Positions 12,166-24,425 are shown, counted from the stretch's first letter. The stretch is 64,000 nucleotides of DNA from Acheta domesticus (GCA_031308135.1 JAHLJT010000631.1:261596925-261660924); one strand, 5' to 3'. Numbers and translations are program-made. The notes: a model not told the origin generated them from the sequence alone.

Positions 12166-12279
12166 CTCTCACACGCAACAAACCTTTATAAATGAGGGCT
12201 CTAAAGAAAGAGAATTTCACGGAGACTTGACGAATTCCACTTTGACTTTAAAAATATGGATGATTTCTTTAAAAAAAGA

Positions 12280-12500
12280 AAAGCATCGAAATATTCATGT
12301 AAAATGCAACCCGCATCACTTGTCAACCTACATCGGCAAATAACTCATAAAAAAAGCGTTTTAGAGCCTTAAAAAGTAAAATATTGAGGCCAACGGCCTC
12401 AAAGAAACGTTTTTCACACAATCGTCTACAAGATGAGACATTCCCCGATCCATTCAATTAACTTTTCGGTTCCACGCTTCAATACTATCAAGGCCACCTC
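12280..12500 (+). repeat. Dispersed repeat shared with 56690-56880
   Basis: Shares 'aaatgcaacccgc', 'ttgaggccaacggcctc' (variant 'gtgaggccaaaagcctc'), 'aagaaacg' and 'acaagatgaga' in the same order. The partner copy follows a Helitron-like TC start, so this is probably Helitron internal sequence. Confidence 0.6.
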
Positions 12501-12729
12501 AATATATCAGCCCTTCCTGCTGGTAGCAATTTTTATGGCGACACGCTTAGAAGGCTTAGATTCGACAATCTTTATTTACGCTTTCTGTTAACACCGTAGT
12601 TTGTGCAGTCTGACGAGGTTTGTTTGAATAATCATTAATTCAAAATTTGCTCTCCAGCAATAACTAGAAGAACTATTATAGTTGCTTGATACCTGTACCT
12701 ATGAAGATTGTTTCTTATGCATGTAGTGA

Positions 12730-14433
12730 AACTATTCAATTAACGGCAACAATCCGGCAACAGTGGCTAGTCTCTTTAACCAATACTTTTCGAGAATTGC
12801 TGTCGATCTCACTAAGGGTTTTCAGCCACAAAATTCAACATCTGACGTTTCCCTAAAAGTCTTAGACACTATGTTCGTTTCCGAAACCTCTTCCTATGAA
12901 ATTCTCAAAATAATCGGTAAATTAAAAAATAAATATTCGGCCGGTTTAGATGAATTTCCGGATTGTTTGTTAAAGACGTGCGCGCCAGCCATTATACACC
13001 CGTTAACTCACATATTTAATGCATCCTTATGCACCGGAATTTTTCCAGATATTTTTAAAACAGCTAAGATTAAGCCGCTCTTCAAAAAAGGCAACAAAAA
13101 TGAAGTTCAAAATTATCGGCCAATTTCTCTTTTGTCAGTTTTTTCAAAAATATTAGAGAGACTTTTTTATGTACGAATGGAAACCTTTCTCAATAAACAC
13201 GACGCGTTTTCAAATTGCCAACATGGATTCCGGAAATCAAAATCTACGGAAACAGCCATTTTTTCTTTTCTTAAGGATGTTGCCTCATCATTGGATCAAA
13301 ACGAAGCAACTATTGGAATATTTTTAGATCTTTCAAAAGCTTTTGACGTCATTGATCATAACATTTTCCTTTCAAAATTACCTTCGTATGGAATCCGTGG
13401 TATTGCTCTAGATTGGCTATGTTCGTACCTTAAACAACGATCTCAGAGATTAGAAATACCTTTCTGGAATGATGGAACTTTATGTACACACCTTTCCGGT
13501 TCTTTGCCAATTGTACGAGGAGTCCCGCAAGGATCGATTTTAGGCCCTATTATCTTCCTATTATACGTAAATGACATGCCCTTAGCGATTCGAAACGGAA
13601 GAACAGTTCTCTTTGCGGATGATACAAATATTCTTTGCAACAAAGAAACCGTAGATAGTACAATATCAGACGTTTCAAATTGGTTCCGTAATAACAAATT
13701 AAAAGTAAATGAAAATAAAACAGTTTCAATGCAGTTTTCCATATCAAATAAAAAATTCTGTACTCCATTGAAAATGAACGGTGTGCCATTGACTGATGTT
13801 AATGTAACAAAATTTTTAGGTCTATCAATTCAGTCAAACCTCAAATGGAATGCCCACTTAAATGAATTGAACACAAAATTAAGCTCATTATGCTACGCGT
13901 TCAGAATTCTTTCAAATTCCGTCAGCCTTCATACAGCTCGTTGTGTATATTTTGCCAATGTTCACTCCCGCCTGAGATATGGCATAATATTTTGGGGAAA
14001 CACATCTTATAGTTCACAGACTTTCAGATTACAAAAAAGAATTGTACGAATAATTAGCAAATCCAACCCACGTGATTCTTGTAAGTCACTCTTTATTAAA
14101 CTAGGAATTTTACCATTACCTTGTCTCCTGATTTACGAATCAGTAGTTTTTGTCAAAAATGACTTACTTAAGGGCGGGAATATATTTTCAGCAAACGCCG
14201 ATGTCTATAAGTATAACACACGACGTAGTAATCATATTCACCAGGTGGCAGTATCAACAGCTCACTACAAAAAATTCACATACAATTCATGTACATTACT
14301 CTACAACACTTTGCCAGAAGACATTAAACGATTAAATTCCATAGAAAAGTTTAAGTCCCAAGTAAAATCTTTTCTGCTGCTTAACTGTTTCTATACAATT
14401 CGAGACTATACCGAGCATCAAAAAGGAAAGTAG
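12730..14433 (+). CDS. Non-LTR retrotransposon ORF2 fragment: reverse transcriptase
   Basis: Reverse transcriptase of a LINE, which copies its own RNA at a nicked chromosomal target. The frame is open from 12730 (after a TGA) to the TAG ending at 14433; counting from the GTG at 12763 gives 556 residues. Visible motifs are PLFKKGNKNEVQNYRPISLL (the RT fingers), HGFRKSKSTETAI, FLDLSKAFDVIDH with catalytic Asp at about 189, GVPQGSILGP at about 253, and FADD at 284-287 (F replaces the usual Y). The thumb and C-terminal region follow. The endonuclease and ORF1 are missing, so the copy is 5'-truncated. The intact RT frame suggests a fairly young insertion. The motif set fits Jockey/CR1-type LINEs, but the clade is not certain. 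It is not a host gene. Confidence 0.9.
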   Translation, partial: NYSINGNNPATVASLFNQYFSRIAVDLTKGFQPQNSTSDVSLKVLDTMFVSETSSYEILKIIGKLKNKYSAGLDEFPDCLLKTCAPAIIHPLTHIFNASLCTGIFPDIFKTAKIKPLFKKGNKNEVQNYRPISLLSVFSKILERLFYVRMETFLNKHDAFSNCQHGFRKSKSTETAIFSFLKDVASSLDQNEATIGIFLDLSKAFDVIDHNIFLSKLPSYGIRGIALDWLCSYLKQRSQRLEIPFWNDGTLCTHLSGSLPIVRGVPQGSILGPIIFLLYVNDMPLAIRNGRTVLFADDTNILCNKETVDSTISDVSNWFRNNKLKVNENKTVSMQFSISNKKFCTPLKMNGVPLTDVNVTKFLGLSIQSNLKWNAHLNELNTKLSSLCYAFRILSNSVSLHTARCVYFANVHSRLRYGIIFWGNTSYSSQTFRLQKRIVRIISKSNPRDSCKSLFIKLGILPLPCLLIYESVVFVKNDLLKGGNIFSANADVYKYNTRRSNHIHQVAVSTAHYKKFTYNSCTLLYNTLPEDIKRLNSIEKFKSQVKSFLLLNCFYTIRDYTEHQKGK

Positions 14434-14640
14434 AATTAATTTTAACAATGATAGTTAATGTAATTATTTATCATTTGGACTGTATAATTCTAAAGAACGT
14501 GTAACAAGTATTGTACCACAGTTTCTGGGTTGATGGCCCCCATCTCGATCAGGTTTTTCGTCCAGTTTCCCTGATCCTTGAGCAAATGCTGAGATGGTCC
14601 CTTGTTTTGCTTCTGGACATAAATGTAACTTCATTATTTG
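14434..14640 (+). mobile_element. LINE 3' UTR with conserved-looking stem-loop
   Basis: Follows the RT stop directly. CATCTC (14541-14546) can pair with GAGATG (14591-14596), and GATCAGG (14547-14553) with CCTGATC (14570-14576), giving a two-part stem-loop of the kind recognised by LINE RTs at the RNA 3' end. No poly(A) tail was seen; the end near 14640 is approximate. Confidence 0.6.
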
Positions 14641-14959
14641 TGCACGTCTTCTGAATTTCAGTGGGAAATATAGTTATTCAAATAATCGTTTTTCATATTA
14701 TCGCGGCAAAAAGTATTATTCTTTCATGAAGAACATGAGGGTTCAGGGCAGAAATTTATAGCTAATTTACCTTTGAAAATATATTTTATTATATAGGAGC
14801 GAATATTTTGTCAACAAAACTCGAAAAAACCCTCTCTTTTCTGTATTCAAAATTCGACTAGAATATGGTTTAGGATAGAGACCGCAGAATTATGAAAACG
14901 TGCACAAAATTCACTTCTCCCCATAGCTCGTCATACGCAGTTTTTAACTGTTTTTGACG

Positions 14960-14980
14960 TAAATAAATAAATAAATAAAA
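14960..14980. repeat. (TAAA)n microsatellite
   Basis: About five tandem TAAA units; possibly the tail of an old retroelement. Confidence 0.8.
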
Positions 14981-15179
14981 CGTTTTTTCATGGTCTATAA
15001 GGGCTGTGTACTTAATTGTGGAGGAATGTGGGTGTTCAGTGAAGAGTGAAGACTGTGTTTGTGTTTTACCTGTACCAATATTTTCGTTATCATTCGATGA
15101 AATTTGCAAGTCAACGGGTTCAGACACGTAGCTTTCTGAAAAGTAAAAAGCTAATAGTTTTGTGACTATCACGAAAAAC

Positions 15180-15475
15180 TAAAACATAACTGACAAAGAA
15201 TATTGAATAATTACTTCAAATGTCTTTAAGTAAGTGTTGGGAATTGTTCCAAGCAAATTCTCCATGATATTGAATAAATATTTATTGAAAATTTCTTTTG
15301 CACATTACTTGCATTGTTTTTTATTTTATTTGTAATTGTGTTAATAAATTGCAAGTTACCTTTATAGATAAACACGTTTCGTTAACTACTTTCCTTCTTA
15401 GAATGAATATAGAAGGATAGGGATGAGTGTGGGGTCTAACATGCGAGAGTTCTCGCACGGGTACGCAGAGGTAGT
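15180..15475 (+). mobile_element. Helitron-like 3' region, copy with decayed end
   Basis: Aligns over about 280 bases with 16195-16455 (shared 'gaattgttccaag', 'ttgaataaa', 'ttgaaaattt', 'gcattgtt'). The hairpin ATGCGAGAGTTCTCGCAC (15441-15458) is followed by GGGTACGCAGAG, so the CTAG terminus is lost. Confidence 0.6.
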
Positions 15476-16194
15476 GGGGGAAAACTTGTGCTCTGGCACA
15501 ACACAAAGAACAAACTTTTTAAACTAGCTAAAGTAAAATGGATTGAAATAAATGGAAAACAAAAATCAAAACGCGCTTGCCTACAATATTACGTGAATCA
15601 ATTAAAAAACAACTAAATTTAAAATTATAGAAAGAATAGTGCAAGTCACCCGAGAACTGCCAACGATCGCAGTCCAAACGCACGATTTAAATGTTGGCGG
15701 TATCTGGAAGTATGTACACCAACGCCCAGCTGCAAACTCATATCGTAAATAAATCACCGTTTGATATTAAACTCAAGGTGTCGGTTCGTTAAGATATTAA
15801 AAATGCAAACATCGTTTGAGCAACATTCCCATATACCGAAGTGGGCTTACTAATGCCTACTAAATTGTTTCTAATGCTAACAAATGGTATTTAGTACTCA
15901 AAGGTGAAAACATTAGTTTGATTATTTTTTGGCTGGGAATTGCTTTTGTTGAGGTACGTAAGGACGCAGAAAATAATTTCATACTTTTTAGTATACAAAT
16001 AATTTTTCAATTTTCTCACCCCAGCAAGCTGGCATCCTGACTCTCCAAAACCCACTCGGTTCTTCATAACAAATCAAGGAAAGTTAAATAATATTGCAAT
16101 GAGTAGGTCTGTTCTTGCCCGATCCGGTATTTTCGCACTACTTTACATGGTTTTCTCAAGAGTAAAATCCTTTTCTATTATTTGACTATCAAGG
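15476..16194. other. No recognisable gene
   Basis: AT-rich spacer between the two Helitron-like tails; possibly the body of the second copy. Confidence 0.4.
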
Positions 16195-16454
16195 AAAGCG
16201 AAAAGCTAACTCTCAAGGAAGATTGAAAAATTTCTTCATATGTTTTTAAAGAAGTATGAATTGTTCCAAGAACATCTCTCTATAATGTTGAATAAACTTT
16301 AATTGAAAATTTGTTTCAAACATCAATTGCATTGTTATTTTATTTGATATTCTGTAAGTACATTAGTAGTTCCTCTCATTTATGGAAAGGATTGAAAAAT
16401 GGATAGGGTAAGGGTGGGGTTTAACATGCGAGAGTTCTCGCACGGGTACGCTAG
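16195..16454 (+). mobile_element. Helitron-like 3' region with intact CTAG end
   Basis: The hairpin ATGCGAGAGTTCTCGCAC (16426-16443) is followed by GGGTACG and CTAG (16451-16454), then host T. It is the best preserved plus-strand terminus of this family here. The 5' end is not defined. Confidence 0.65.
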
Positions 16455-16464
16455 TATGTCTTTA

Positions 16465-17015
16465 ACGTTTTAATTGTAGGAACACGCCGAAAAAAAAATT
16501 AAATTTTTGCAATTTTCGAAAAATGAGGGTTTTTGGCGAACACGATTCCTGCCCCATTCTCTTAAACGTACTGCACACTATCCAATAACAAAGTTTAATG
16601 AAATACGTTGGAGCCATTTTTTGGAAAATTTGGAAAATGCCCTCGGGGCTTCTTGTAAAGTACTCCCCAAAATTAAAATTTTGGTTTCAAATTCTAGGGG
16701 CCGCTACATAAGATAAATTGATAAGGGAATATGAATTTTGGAGAAAATCGGCTGAACAGTTTAGCCGATAGCGTTGTTCACATTCGGACAGATGGATGGA
16801 CGGAGGTTTTGCCGTCAATCAGTTTTTCGGTATCATGGATTCTGACTACACCACATGTTAGACGATCTTTTTTCTAAACTTAGCAACTGGATTTATCCAC
16901 TTTTTCGTCACCAGGGCCCGGCATTAAGAGTTTTTCTGTCGAAAGTTCGCCGTTTTTTGCCGCAGCATTACATAACTTTCTCTCTTCTGCCTATGCGGTA
17001 GCGAGAAGGTAAGAG
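16465..17015 (+). repeat. Family A repeat, nearly complete plus copy
   Basis: Contains 'gaacacgccgaaaaaaaaat', 'gaaaatcggctgaacagttt', a short GGACAGATGGATGGACGG block, 'ttttgccgtcaatcag', 'ggatttatccactttttcg', 'cagcattacataactttc' and an end 'gcgagaaggtaag'. No coding. Confidence 0.75.
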
Positions 17016-18329
17016 AACTTGGTTTCGAAAATACGTTAATCGCACTCCAGCATTTTACAACAAGGACAAGATAGCTTAGCATGGTTAATTGAAAGGGACA
17101 TTGGTCACGTAATTCTTCGTACAATATTCACACGCACGAAAATATTTAGAACACGTAACATTTATTTCAAAGACACTAGCCTCTGTAAAAGAGGGACACT
17201 ATACGTACGAATGCCTTGAAGAGTTGATACTTCTGAAGGCTAGCTGGCTGTAGAAGTTGCCTGAGTAACAAACTCGAAAATCGAAGATTACCTATTTTGA
17301 GAATTCAGATTTGAAAAAAATCCTGCACTTTTTAATTCGGAAGTAAAATCATTGGTTTACAATGAAGATAATTTAAAGGCTTAACGCAAAAAACTTTTTC
17401 TTTGAACTATTTGCAATTAGGAAAAACATTTTTCTTATATTAGAATGGAATTTGACCTGAAATTTCAATTTTTTCTGAAGTTCATTCAAAATGCTCAGAC
17501 GTTTAACTAACTTTGGGTATAAATTAAAACAAGGTCAAAGGTGAAACATATGCACTAAGTATGATGCTTCTAGCTTTTTTTACATCAAATTGAACAAGTC
17601 AAAAATTTGTAGACCAATTGGAAGGAGAAATGCTTTGCTTCTGCCGATTTCACGTGGAATTACCCAAATGCATTTGAATTGTACTAATTTATCATATTCT
17701 TCTTGACAGATAGTGGCCGTTATCGTTTTCAGTCTATAAGCTTCATGTTTTCCAATCTCGATTAGATGATTATCGCAGTTCAATGTTTACCTCAAACACA
17801 CAAGTGCAAACGTTTCGTAGTGAATTGCATTTTTAATCATATAGCGTGAAAGACTTGGTACTCAAAACATGTAAAATATGTAATATAGTACTAAATATGT
17901 AAAAATATGTAACAAAAAAGTAGGTATTGTGTTAGGATGGCGATAATTCGCCAAGATTACAATTATTTTTTATTTTATCAAATTTCTTGTTTTACGTATT
18001 TTTCAATGAAAAGTATTTTTAAAATATCAGAATTGTTTCCTCCATTATTACTGAGTAGTCGCGGTCAGATGTTCTTGCAGTCTGGTGCGCCTACTTCAAT
18101 ATTAACCAAATGGCGGGAAGTGCGCTTCAGCGACAGAGATCATTTTCACTTTTAGGTCCGAAAAGTATTACTAAAGCCAGGTTTCGTGATCATTGACCTT
18201 AATTTCCGAGAAACTTTGGCGATCGCCGACGTGTAAACACTTCTATGTGAATGCTGCACGCTGCATTGATTATTTGCTAGTCGTAGATACTGCCACTTTG
18301 TACGATAGCTTCTATTGCGTCTATTCTGG
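17016..18329. other. No recognisable gene
   Basis: AT-rich. 17860-17920 has repeated 'atgtaa' words. No gene supported. Confidence 0.4.
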
Positions 18330-18655
18330 CTGATAAAGTGCCGTACTGGATAGCAACAGACGAAGCTTTTATTACTGATGGAAAAGCTGTGTGGTATAAA
18401 ATGTGCATCAACTTCTGCACTCCAAATGATTTTTAAAACATTTGTATTATTTTTAAAATGTATTTATGAAATTTATGATATATGAAATTTCGTAATGGGT
18501 AAATGCATTTTACAATTAGTGCGGTGTATTTTAATGATACATCTTATATCCGATTTTACTCATTTATTACATATTATCACTGCTTTTATTACATATTTAT
18601 ATACAAATTTCGACGTTTCATATTACATATTTTTCCAATCTCTACTCATATACAC
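18330..18655 (+). pseudogene. Decayed hAT/CGGBP1-like fragment and its 3' repeat
   Basis: A short frame reads AFITDGKAVWYKMC, which weakly resembles the 'DGK...C..C' BED-type finger of CGGBP1-like hAT proteins. The downstream 240 bases ('aaaatgtgcatcaactt', 'ccgattttac', 'ttacatatttat') recur at 20515-20762. The protein assignment is tentative; the repeat relation is clear. Confidence 0.35.
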
Positions 18656-19779
18656 TTTTTATTAGAACAAAAAAATTGAAAGAAAAAGGGGCTGATTTAA
18701 GAACACTTTGGTAATCTGTTAATACATATATGTTATCTCAAAAATGAAAGATTTTGAATTAGTCGCAGAGTTTGAAATTTAATTACTCGTAGATCGATAG
18801 ATATCTATTTTGCAATAAAATCTTAAATAATAATTACGCGCTTGTAGTTTACTGAGGTATGGATAGACAGGGAGTCGAACATATAGACATTTTGTTGGAA
18901 AAATCCTTTTTGAGAAACTGGAAACTATAAAAAAAGCATTTTCGTCGAAGTCTAGATCCAATTTTCTAGAATGACGTAACTTTGACTTAACTTTGTATTC
19001 GAGTATGTAAATTAGTGGTTCTACAACATTATATACAGTAGTTACTATTTAAACAATCCCAGCACATATCGTTTAAAACGAATCTAATATTGAGAAATAG
19101 TAAGTAATAAGTAGTAATAAGAAATACGTCTCTAGTATGCAGGAGCAGTTTGAAAAAGTAACGTATTTTTGAAATATTCTAAATGTAAACGGTTTTATTA
19201 AAAATATGACATATGCCATTGTTACGAATCGGCGTGTGTGCATATTCTGTGGCCGGTATGCAAGGTTCCCGTGACAGCGTATGCACACGTGAAAGCCCGC
19301 GAAAGTTTGAACGCTAATAAATTCAGCTGCAGGTATATTGCCACTCACTAAACGGCCTCTGCCTTGAGGTAATTTAAATAAAAACACTTTAAGTTCAAAC
19401 AAAAGCAAATGCATTGTTCATGAAGTTAAAAATCCAGAAACAATAGGCAAATGTTACCCTCTCCGCTTACGCGAATATCTTGTTCCTTACTACAGAACCA
19501 CCTATTAATTTGCTGAAGTACCTCCCGCAAGGTTTCGCAAAATTTCAATAACCTGAAGTCGCTGCTAATTGAATTTTAAAACCAGAATTCTACATTAATT
19601 TCCGATTTACATTCAGGCGTCGAAAAATGTATTGCAATTTTCCAGAAACTAGTGTGCGGCCATATTATTGGAGAATATTCATTTTGGAGACATGTTTGTG
19701 AACGGTGTCGCGCTGCTTAGTGTTGCCTGCGTGCCAATGGGCAGTAAGCTGGGACAGAACGCTGATGGCAGATACCTCA
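18656..19779. other. No recognisable gene
   Basis: AT-rich spacer without supported features. Confidence 0.4.
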
Positions 19780-20275
19780 ACCAGGTATCTCCCACCAGCG
19801 GGGCACCGCCTCAGCCAAATTTTAAGCTCCCAGTCGGGGCTCCCAGCATGTGGTAGTGTAGTGCACGTAAGTGTGTTTGTAAGAAAGGGGTTAGGAAGTG
19901 TGTAAGTAAGTAGGACAAGAAAGAGGAAGGAAAGGTCGCACACAGTTCGTGGCCCGTTTGTTAGGGTTCTGCTTGAGAGGGTACTGCTCGAACATTCGCC
20001 TGGTGTTGATGGTTGGGTAAATGACCCCGGTAGATGACAGTAGGTCGGCGCCGGGTTTTGCCATCCAGGATTTTGCTGAGGAGAGGAAAAACCTCCAGAG
20101 GAAAAAACATACACCAAACTTACAGGACTAGTGGCTTTAGCAGTTGACCTCTCCCGCGAAATCACTAACAACCAAGCAACCAACCTGGTGTTGATCGGAG
20201 AAAAATAATTAAAATAATCAGAGCAGCCGGTCGTTAGAATTCTCCTCCAGACAGCGACAGAACTACACCTAGCTC
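19780..20275 (+). repeat. GC-richer dispersed repeat, copy 1
   Basis: Aligns with 34965-35275: shared 'tgtggtagtgtagtgca', 'gaggaaggaaa', 'cgtggcccg', 'tggtgttgatcggagaaa', 'agagcagccgg' and 'tagaattctcct'. This copy is longer, with about 110 bases of unmatched sequence in the middle. The 172-codon minus-strand open frame across it is not supported as a gene. Confidence 0.65.
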
Positions 20276-20279
20276 TCTA

Positions 20280-20510
20280 GCTAGTATCGAAAATCCTGCC
20301 ACACCCACCGCCGGGACCCGAATCTAGGACAACGGTCTGAGGCACTACAGCAGTTCTGTCAAACGGAGCGCACTTGTGCTCTGCTAGGGCACGCAGTGCC
20401 CGCGGCGAAGGGAAGTCCGCGCTCCGATTTCTCAGGGATGCACAGAAAGCAGTCGTGGCAGGACGCACGAAGAAGTACATATAACAAGTTTCAGTCCGAA
20501 TGGGCTCTTG
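20280..20510 (+). repeat. Dispersed repeat, copy 2 of 9490-9610
   Basis: Starts 'gtatcgaaaatcctgcc' and contains 'gtctgaggcactaca', as at 9510-9570. It then becomes CpG-rich with no recognised content. Confidence 0.45.
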
Positions 20511-20514
20511 TTTG

Positions 20515-20762
20515 GCAAAATGTGCATCAACTTGTGCTCTCCAAATGTTTTTTAAAACGTTTGTATTATGTTTAAACATTTTTAGGAAAGTTTTCATAAA
20601 TACAATTTTGTATTAGGTAACCGTGTTTTTAGCGTATTTTAATATTACTTAATGAATCCGATTTTACATACTTATTACATATTTTTACTGTTTTCATTAC
20701 ATATTTATGTACGTTTTTTGACGTATCATTCTACACATTTTTCCGGTCTCTATTCATCATTA
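20515..20762 (+). repeat. Second copy of the 18396-18655 repeat
   Basis: Aligns with 18396-18655 over most of its length ('aaaatgtgcatcaactt', 'ccgattttacat', 'attacatatttat', 'ggtctctattcat'). The copies are direct and 2.1 kb apart. Confidence 0.7.
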
Positions 20763-21834
20763 TTCTATAATTTTTAAGGGCTTTTATTACGTGCATTTTC
20801 ACAGGAAAGATATGCACATCATATTTCTTTAAATGTTTCTTTTCAATAACAGTGTCAGGGCTTTTCTGAAATTATGAGACATATAATATTTATCTTCATT
20901 AAGTATTAATTTGGTTTATATTTATTTTCTTACAAATATTCATTTGAGTTATTTGTAATTAGTATTAATAGTGCTCTTATATTTCATTATTCTAAGGCTA
21001 AGTATAAACGTGCGTTAATGTTTCCTTGATGTAATTATCAATGCTTCTGTAACTGCAGTTTCTGTTTACATGTCAATTTGCATTAAAAGTTCGTCAAAAT
21101 TAATAAATGTCTCTTTATGGTATACCATACGGTGTGTTTGAGCCAACTCGCTTCATTCATACGAAGTTTTCTCACCCCTGCTTCCCACCTGTGACCGAAT
21201 GACTTCGCTAAGCTGAACTCGTCGAGTGCCACAAACCTTTGTGAAGGCCATTCGCGTGCTCGTTCGTCTGACGGCCCTGCTCTACAGTGACATCAGTTGA
21301 TGCCCTGAGCCATCCCTTTCGATACATATCGACCATACTGCACTTACTAGGTAGTAATAGAATGTGTGTATGAGATAGAAAGTAGTCGTTTATGATAGTA
21401 GTAAAACTGATCTTTTATTTTGTGAGGAGAAAATGTTGCGTCACGAGGCCAATAGGCCGAGTGCCGCAATCCGACGAGAAAAGTAAAATCACTTTCATCA
21501 CGTGTTATACACTATTTTTTAGTCATAGTAGCTTTCATTTCATTTTATTGAAGAATACAAATCACTACTACTCTAATACAACTCATGTAGAAGCTAATGC
21601 GATCTGAGAATATATTTGTTCTTTGTTGTATTCACAGTTCGATCTCAAGATTTGAGCATTAACTCCGTTTTAGCACTTGTGATCAATATTGAACTTTTAG
21701 CACGCATGGCATGTATTAAAAGTAATTACTTTTACTAGGAGCTGTCAAAAAAACATTTTTCGGTGACGTGGATCCGTAAAAACGTTTTTCTGTCAAAGTA
21801 GTAACACGGTTTATTGCAGCAAAACAGTATTTTT
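20763..21834. other. No recognisable gene
   Basis: AT-rich. 21285-21310 has 'gacatcagttgatgccctga', shared with the repeat at 9570. Confidence 0.4.
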
Positions 21835-22290
21835 TTGATTTATTTTAAGTCGCATCAACAACTATGGTTATTAGCGACTACAATTAATACATTACATAAT
21901 ATTTTCTTCAGTTACAAAAGCAATGATAAAGTAAAAAAATACAGAAAAATTATACATCTGAAGCTATAAACATACACAGTTAAATATAAAATTGCAATTT
22001 AACAGTTTTGAAATACATTTAGTAGGATTATATATCATTTTTAATATTACATGATTTACAGAAATGTAGTACTTTTTTTGATAATCCTCAGATGTAAGGA
22101 TTAGTTCTTTCTTATGCACATCTATATTCTGCTCACGTCTGTTGTCCTGAAACAGAGTACAATGCTATAACAAGTGATGGATGTTGAGAGAGGTATTGCA
22201 GGGCACACAAGTGGAAGAGGGATCTCTGGTTAGAAGGTGCTTGTGACTAAAATTACAATGACCAGTTCCTATTCTTGATATTATCACCTC
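21835..22290 (-). pseudogene. LINE ORF2 C-terminal remnant and 3' UTR (minus)
   Basis: On the minus strand a frame broken by a stop reads RIGTGHCNFSHKHLL, then C-P-C and a His, the Cys/His-containing tail found after RNase H or RT in I- and Jockey-type LINEs. The 3' side has 'gtcgctaataaccatag' and 'ttgatgcgac', also found at 41870-41910. Degenerate and non-functional. Confidence 0.6.
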
Positions 22291-23963
22291 AAAACACTCT
22301 TTCTCCAAACTACGTACAAAAGAAAGTTGAAAGTGTTGTTTTGTTTATTGTGGAGAAGATTGGGAACTTGACCTCGTGGCAGAGAGGCTCCTCTTAAGGA
22401 AACCGTTCGGGTGACTTTTTGTAGTGAGCTGACCTTGGCGGAGGTTTCCGTGCCGACGGAGATGGACGCAAACTCCGAAGCGTAGAATTCGCTGAATGCG
22501 CGTTCACGAGCAATTGTTATGGGCAGGGGCGGAGTTTGATGACCTAAAATGATCAATAAAATGCTGTTAAAATGTCCTAAAAACCAACAAAAATCATGTA
22601 AAATGTGTTATTAAAACCAGTTCACTAGCTATTGGGTATGTTAGTGATAAGGAGACGTTATTTTAGTAGCAGTACAATTTCACTGACACTCATTTCGAGA
22701 TATTGAGCTCTAAAGTTAAATTATTATAAAAAAATTGGGGATGGAGTTAGATCAAAAAACTGTTTGTTTTTCTCTTATAAAACATTTATTTGTTCGTCTG
22801 AAGATGATATTCGCGTAATATTGGGGGTGTAAAGGAGTTAAACCACCATAGAAAGGAGGTTGGTGGGCCAAATCGGTAGGTGTCGTTCAAGGAAAAGTTG
22901 AGAATGAAGACAATATCGATTTATTAACTAGATTAAATATTGCTTAAATGTTACTTTTAAGGCACGTTCAGTTTTCTTCTTCTTGAAATCGTCCGGTTCC
23001 TGCCTGCAGATCAGTGAAATAAGCGTGATTAACGCTTGAAATGAATGAAAACAAATGAATCATATTCTGTTTCGTCTCATTAACCTTTGTTGTGATTAAG
23101 CGAGATATTTAAGTTTTTGAAAACCTTTGTTCTTCCTCATCCACTGGTGGTTTGTGTGCAGGAAAGTTTACTGTTTAGAAACCAAAGTTTTGATTGAAGG
23201 TTTACTTGTACATAATTATAAGAGACTTGTTTGACAAATCTTATCCATCATAATATTTTTAGCCAATTACAAACAACATTTTATTAATTTTTCTGTCAAC
23301 GTGCAACAGACTTTTGAAGGTCTTTTAACACATAGACCATTAAGTTTAATTTCTGTAAATGAAAAATGTGCGACATAAAATATATTATTTCGGTTGTTCC
23401 TAATACCAAATCTGGATCAAGCTCTTTATAATCAAATCAGTGAAGACGCTATAAATATCCCAAACATTACTTATCGCGAGACATGTAGAAAACCATGTAG
23501 TCGAGTTGTACCACTATCAAAATAATTAGATTACTATCTCCTGTGCTTCACTTTTATTGTGATGAGCTATGTCGTCCACAGAGAGAATTTTGAGTTCTAT
23601 CACTTGCAGAATAAATGTACACTTGCGCGGACCTGAAAATGGACTGAACTCAATATCTCAAAAAAAAATGGCAGTTGTACCACTATTAAAATTACGCCTC
23701 CATATAATCGAGGCTTCTTCTATTTGTTCAAGTGAACTCAGCTTTCAAACTTTTGATTTTGACAGTTCTTTACCAGGAAGTCTCTGTCTTTATTTATCCC
23801 GAAATCGGCTGAATCGATAATGTCGCTCATATGCGTCACAGGAACCTCTGACAACAGCCGACGTTACAATTTCTGAGCGAAGAAATCGTACAGGTGACTC
23901 AGGGGTTCTATGGAAAACATCTGTCGCATCTCGTAAATATTATTCGAAGCACGTACCATTAAA
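22291..23963. other. No recognisable gene
   Basis: AT-rich spacer. No exon, RNA gene or clear mobile element end seen. Confidence 0.4.
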
Positions 23964-24125
23964 CCTCGTGGCTAACTTTTGGTGAGCGTGGTCGCTTTCC
24001 ACTACGCGTTCCCGGATTCGATTCCCGATCGAGGCAAGAACATAGTGTGCGTTTTCCTTGCAATGTCACAGTATATGTTGCTGAGTGACGATGAGAAAAT
24101 TCACTTCTCATGTTGAGACTACCGG
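23964..24125 (+). mobile_element. tRNA-derived SINE, copy 1
   Basis: A tRNA-like head (23964-24034) has a box A-like 'tggctaacttttggtgagcg' and a box B-like 'ggattcgattccc', and its ends CCTCG / CGAGG pair. The body contains 'gtgtgcgttttccttgcaa' and 'gctgagtgacgatgagaaaa', both shared with 50484-50655. Transcribed by Pol III in origin; it is not a functional tRNA. Confidence 0.7.
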
Positions 24126-24127
24126 AA

Positions 24128-24210
24128 TACGGCGCACCCCTTAACCCATGGCCGCGAGGCAGGGACGTCGCCGGTAGGCCTGAGCCCGTTCACGGGCTGT
24201 CGCGCCAAGT
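24128..24210 (+). repeat. Short GC-rich repeat following the SINE
   Basis: Shares 'cccatggccg', 'gaggc' and 'cgccggt' with 51255-51320, which also lies downstream of a copy of the same SINE. It may be a second part of a composite SINE. Confidence 0.45.
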
Positions 24211-24224
24211 ACATACTTCCGAGT

Positions 24225-24425
24225 ACCATTAAAATCGATTGAATGTGCAGAAAATGCATTAAAATGACGGAAAGGGTGAAAAAAATAGTCGAAAAATGCA
24301 CAAAAATTACATAAAATGGGTTATTTCCTTTTGTCATAACATAAAATTAATTTCTGTACTAAACGGTATTGTTCTAAAGGGAAAAGAATAAAAACACATT
24401 TCATTAACATCTGTCCCGTAGTTAT
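24225..24425 (+). repeat. Direct repeat, copy 1 (partner 26128-26325)
   Basis: Shares 'attaaaatcgatt', 'aaaatgcattaaaatgac', 'acataaaa.gggttatttt', 'ggtattgttctaaa' and 'ttaacatctgtccc' with 26128-26325. The two copies lie on either side of the CpG-rich block at 24.45-24.68 kb. Confidence 0.75.

Noticed and set aside
19665..20183. 172-codon minus frame
   Set aside because: Lies mostly within a dispersed repeat shared with 34965-35275, where the frame is not kept.
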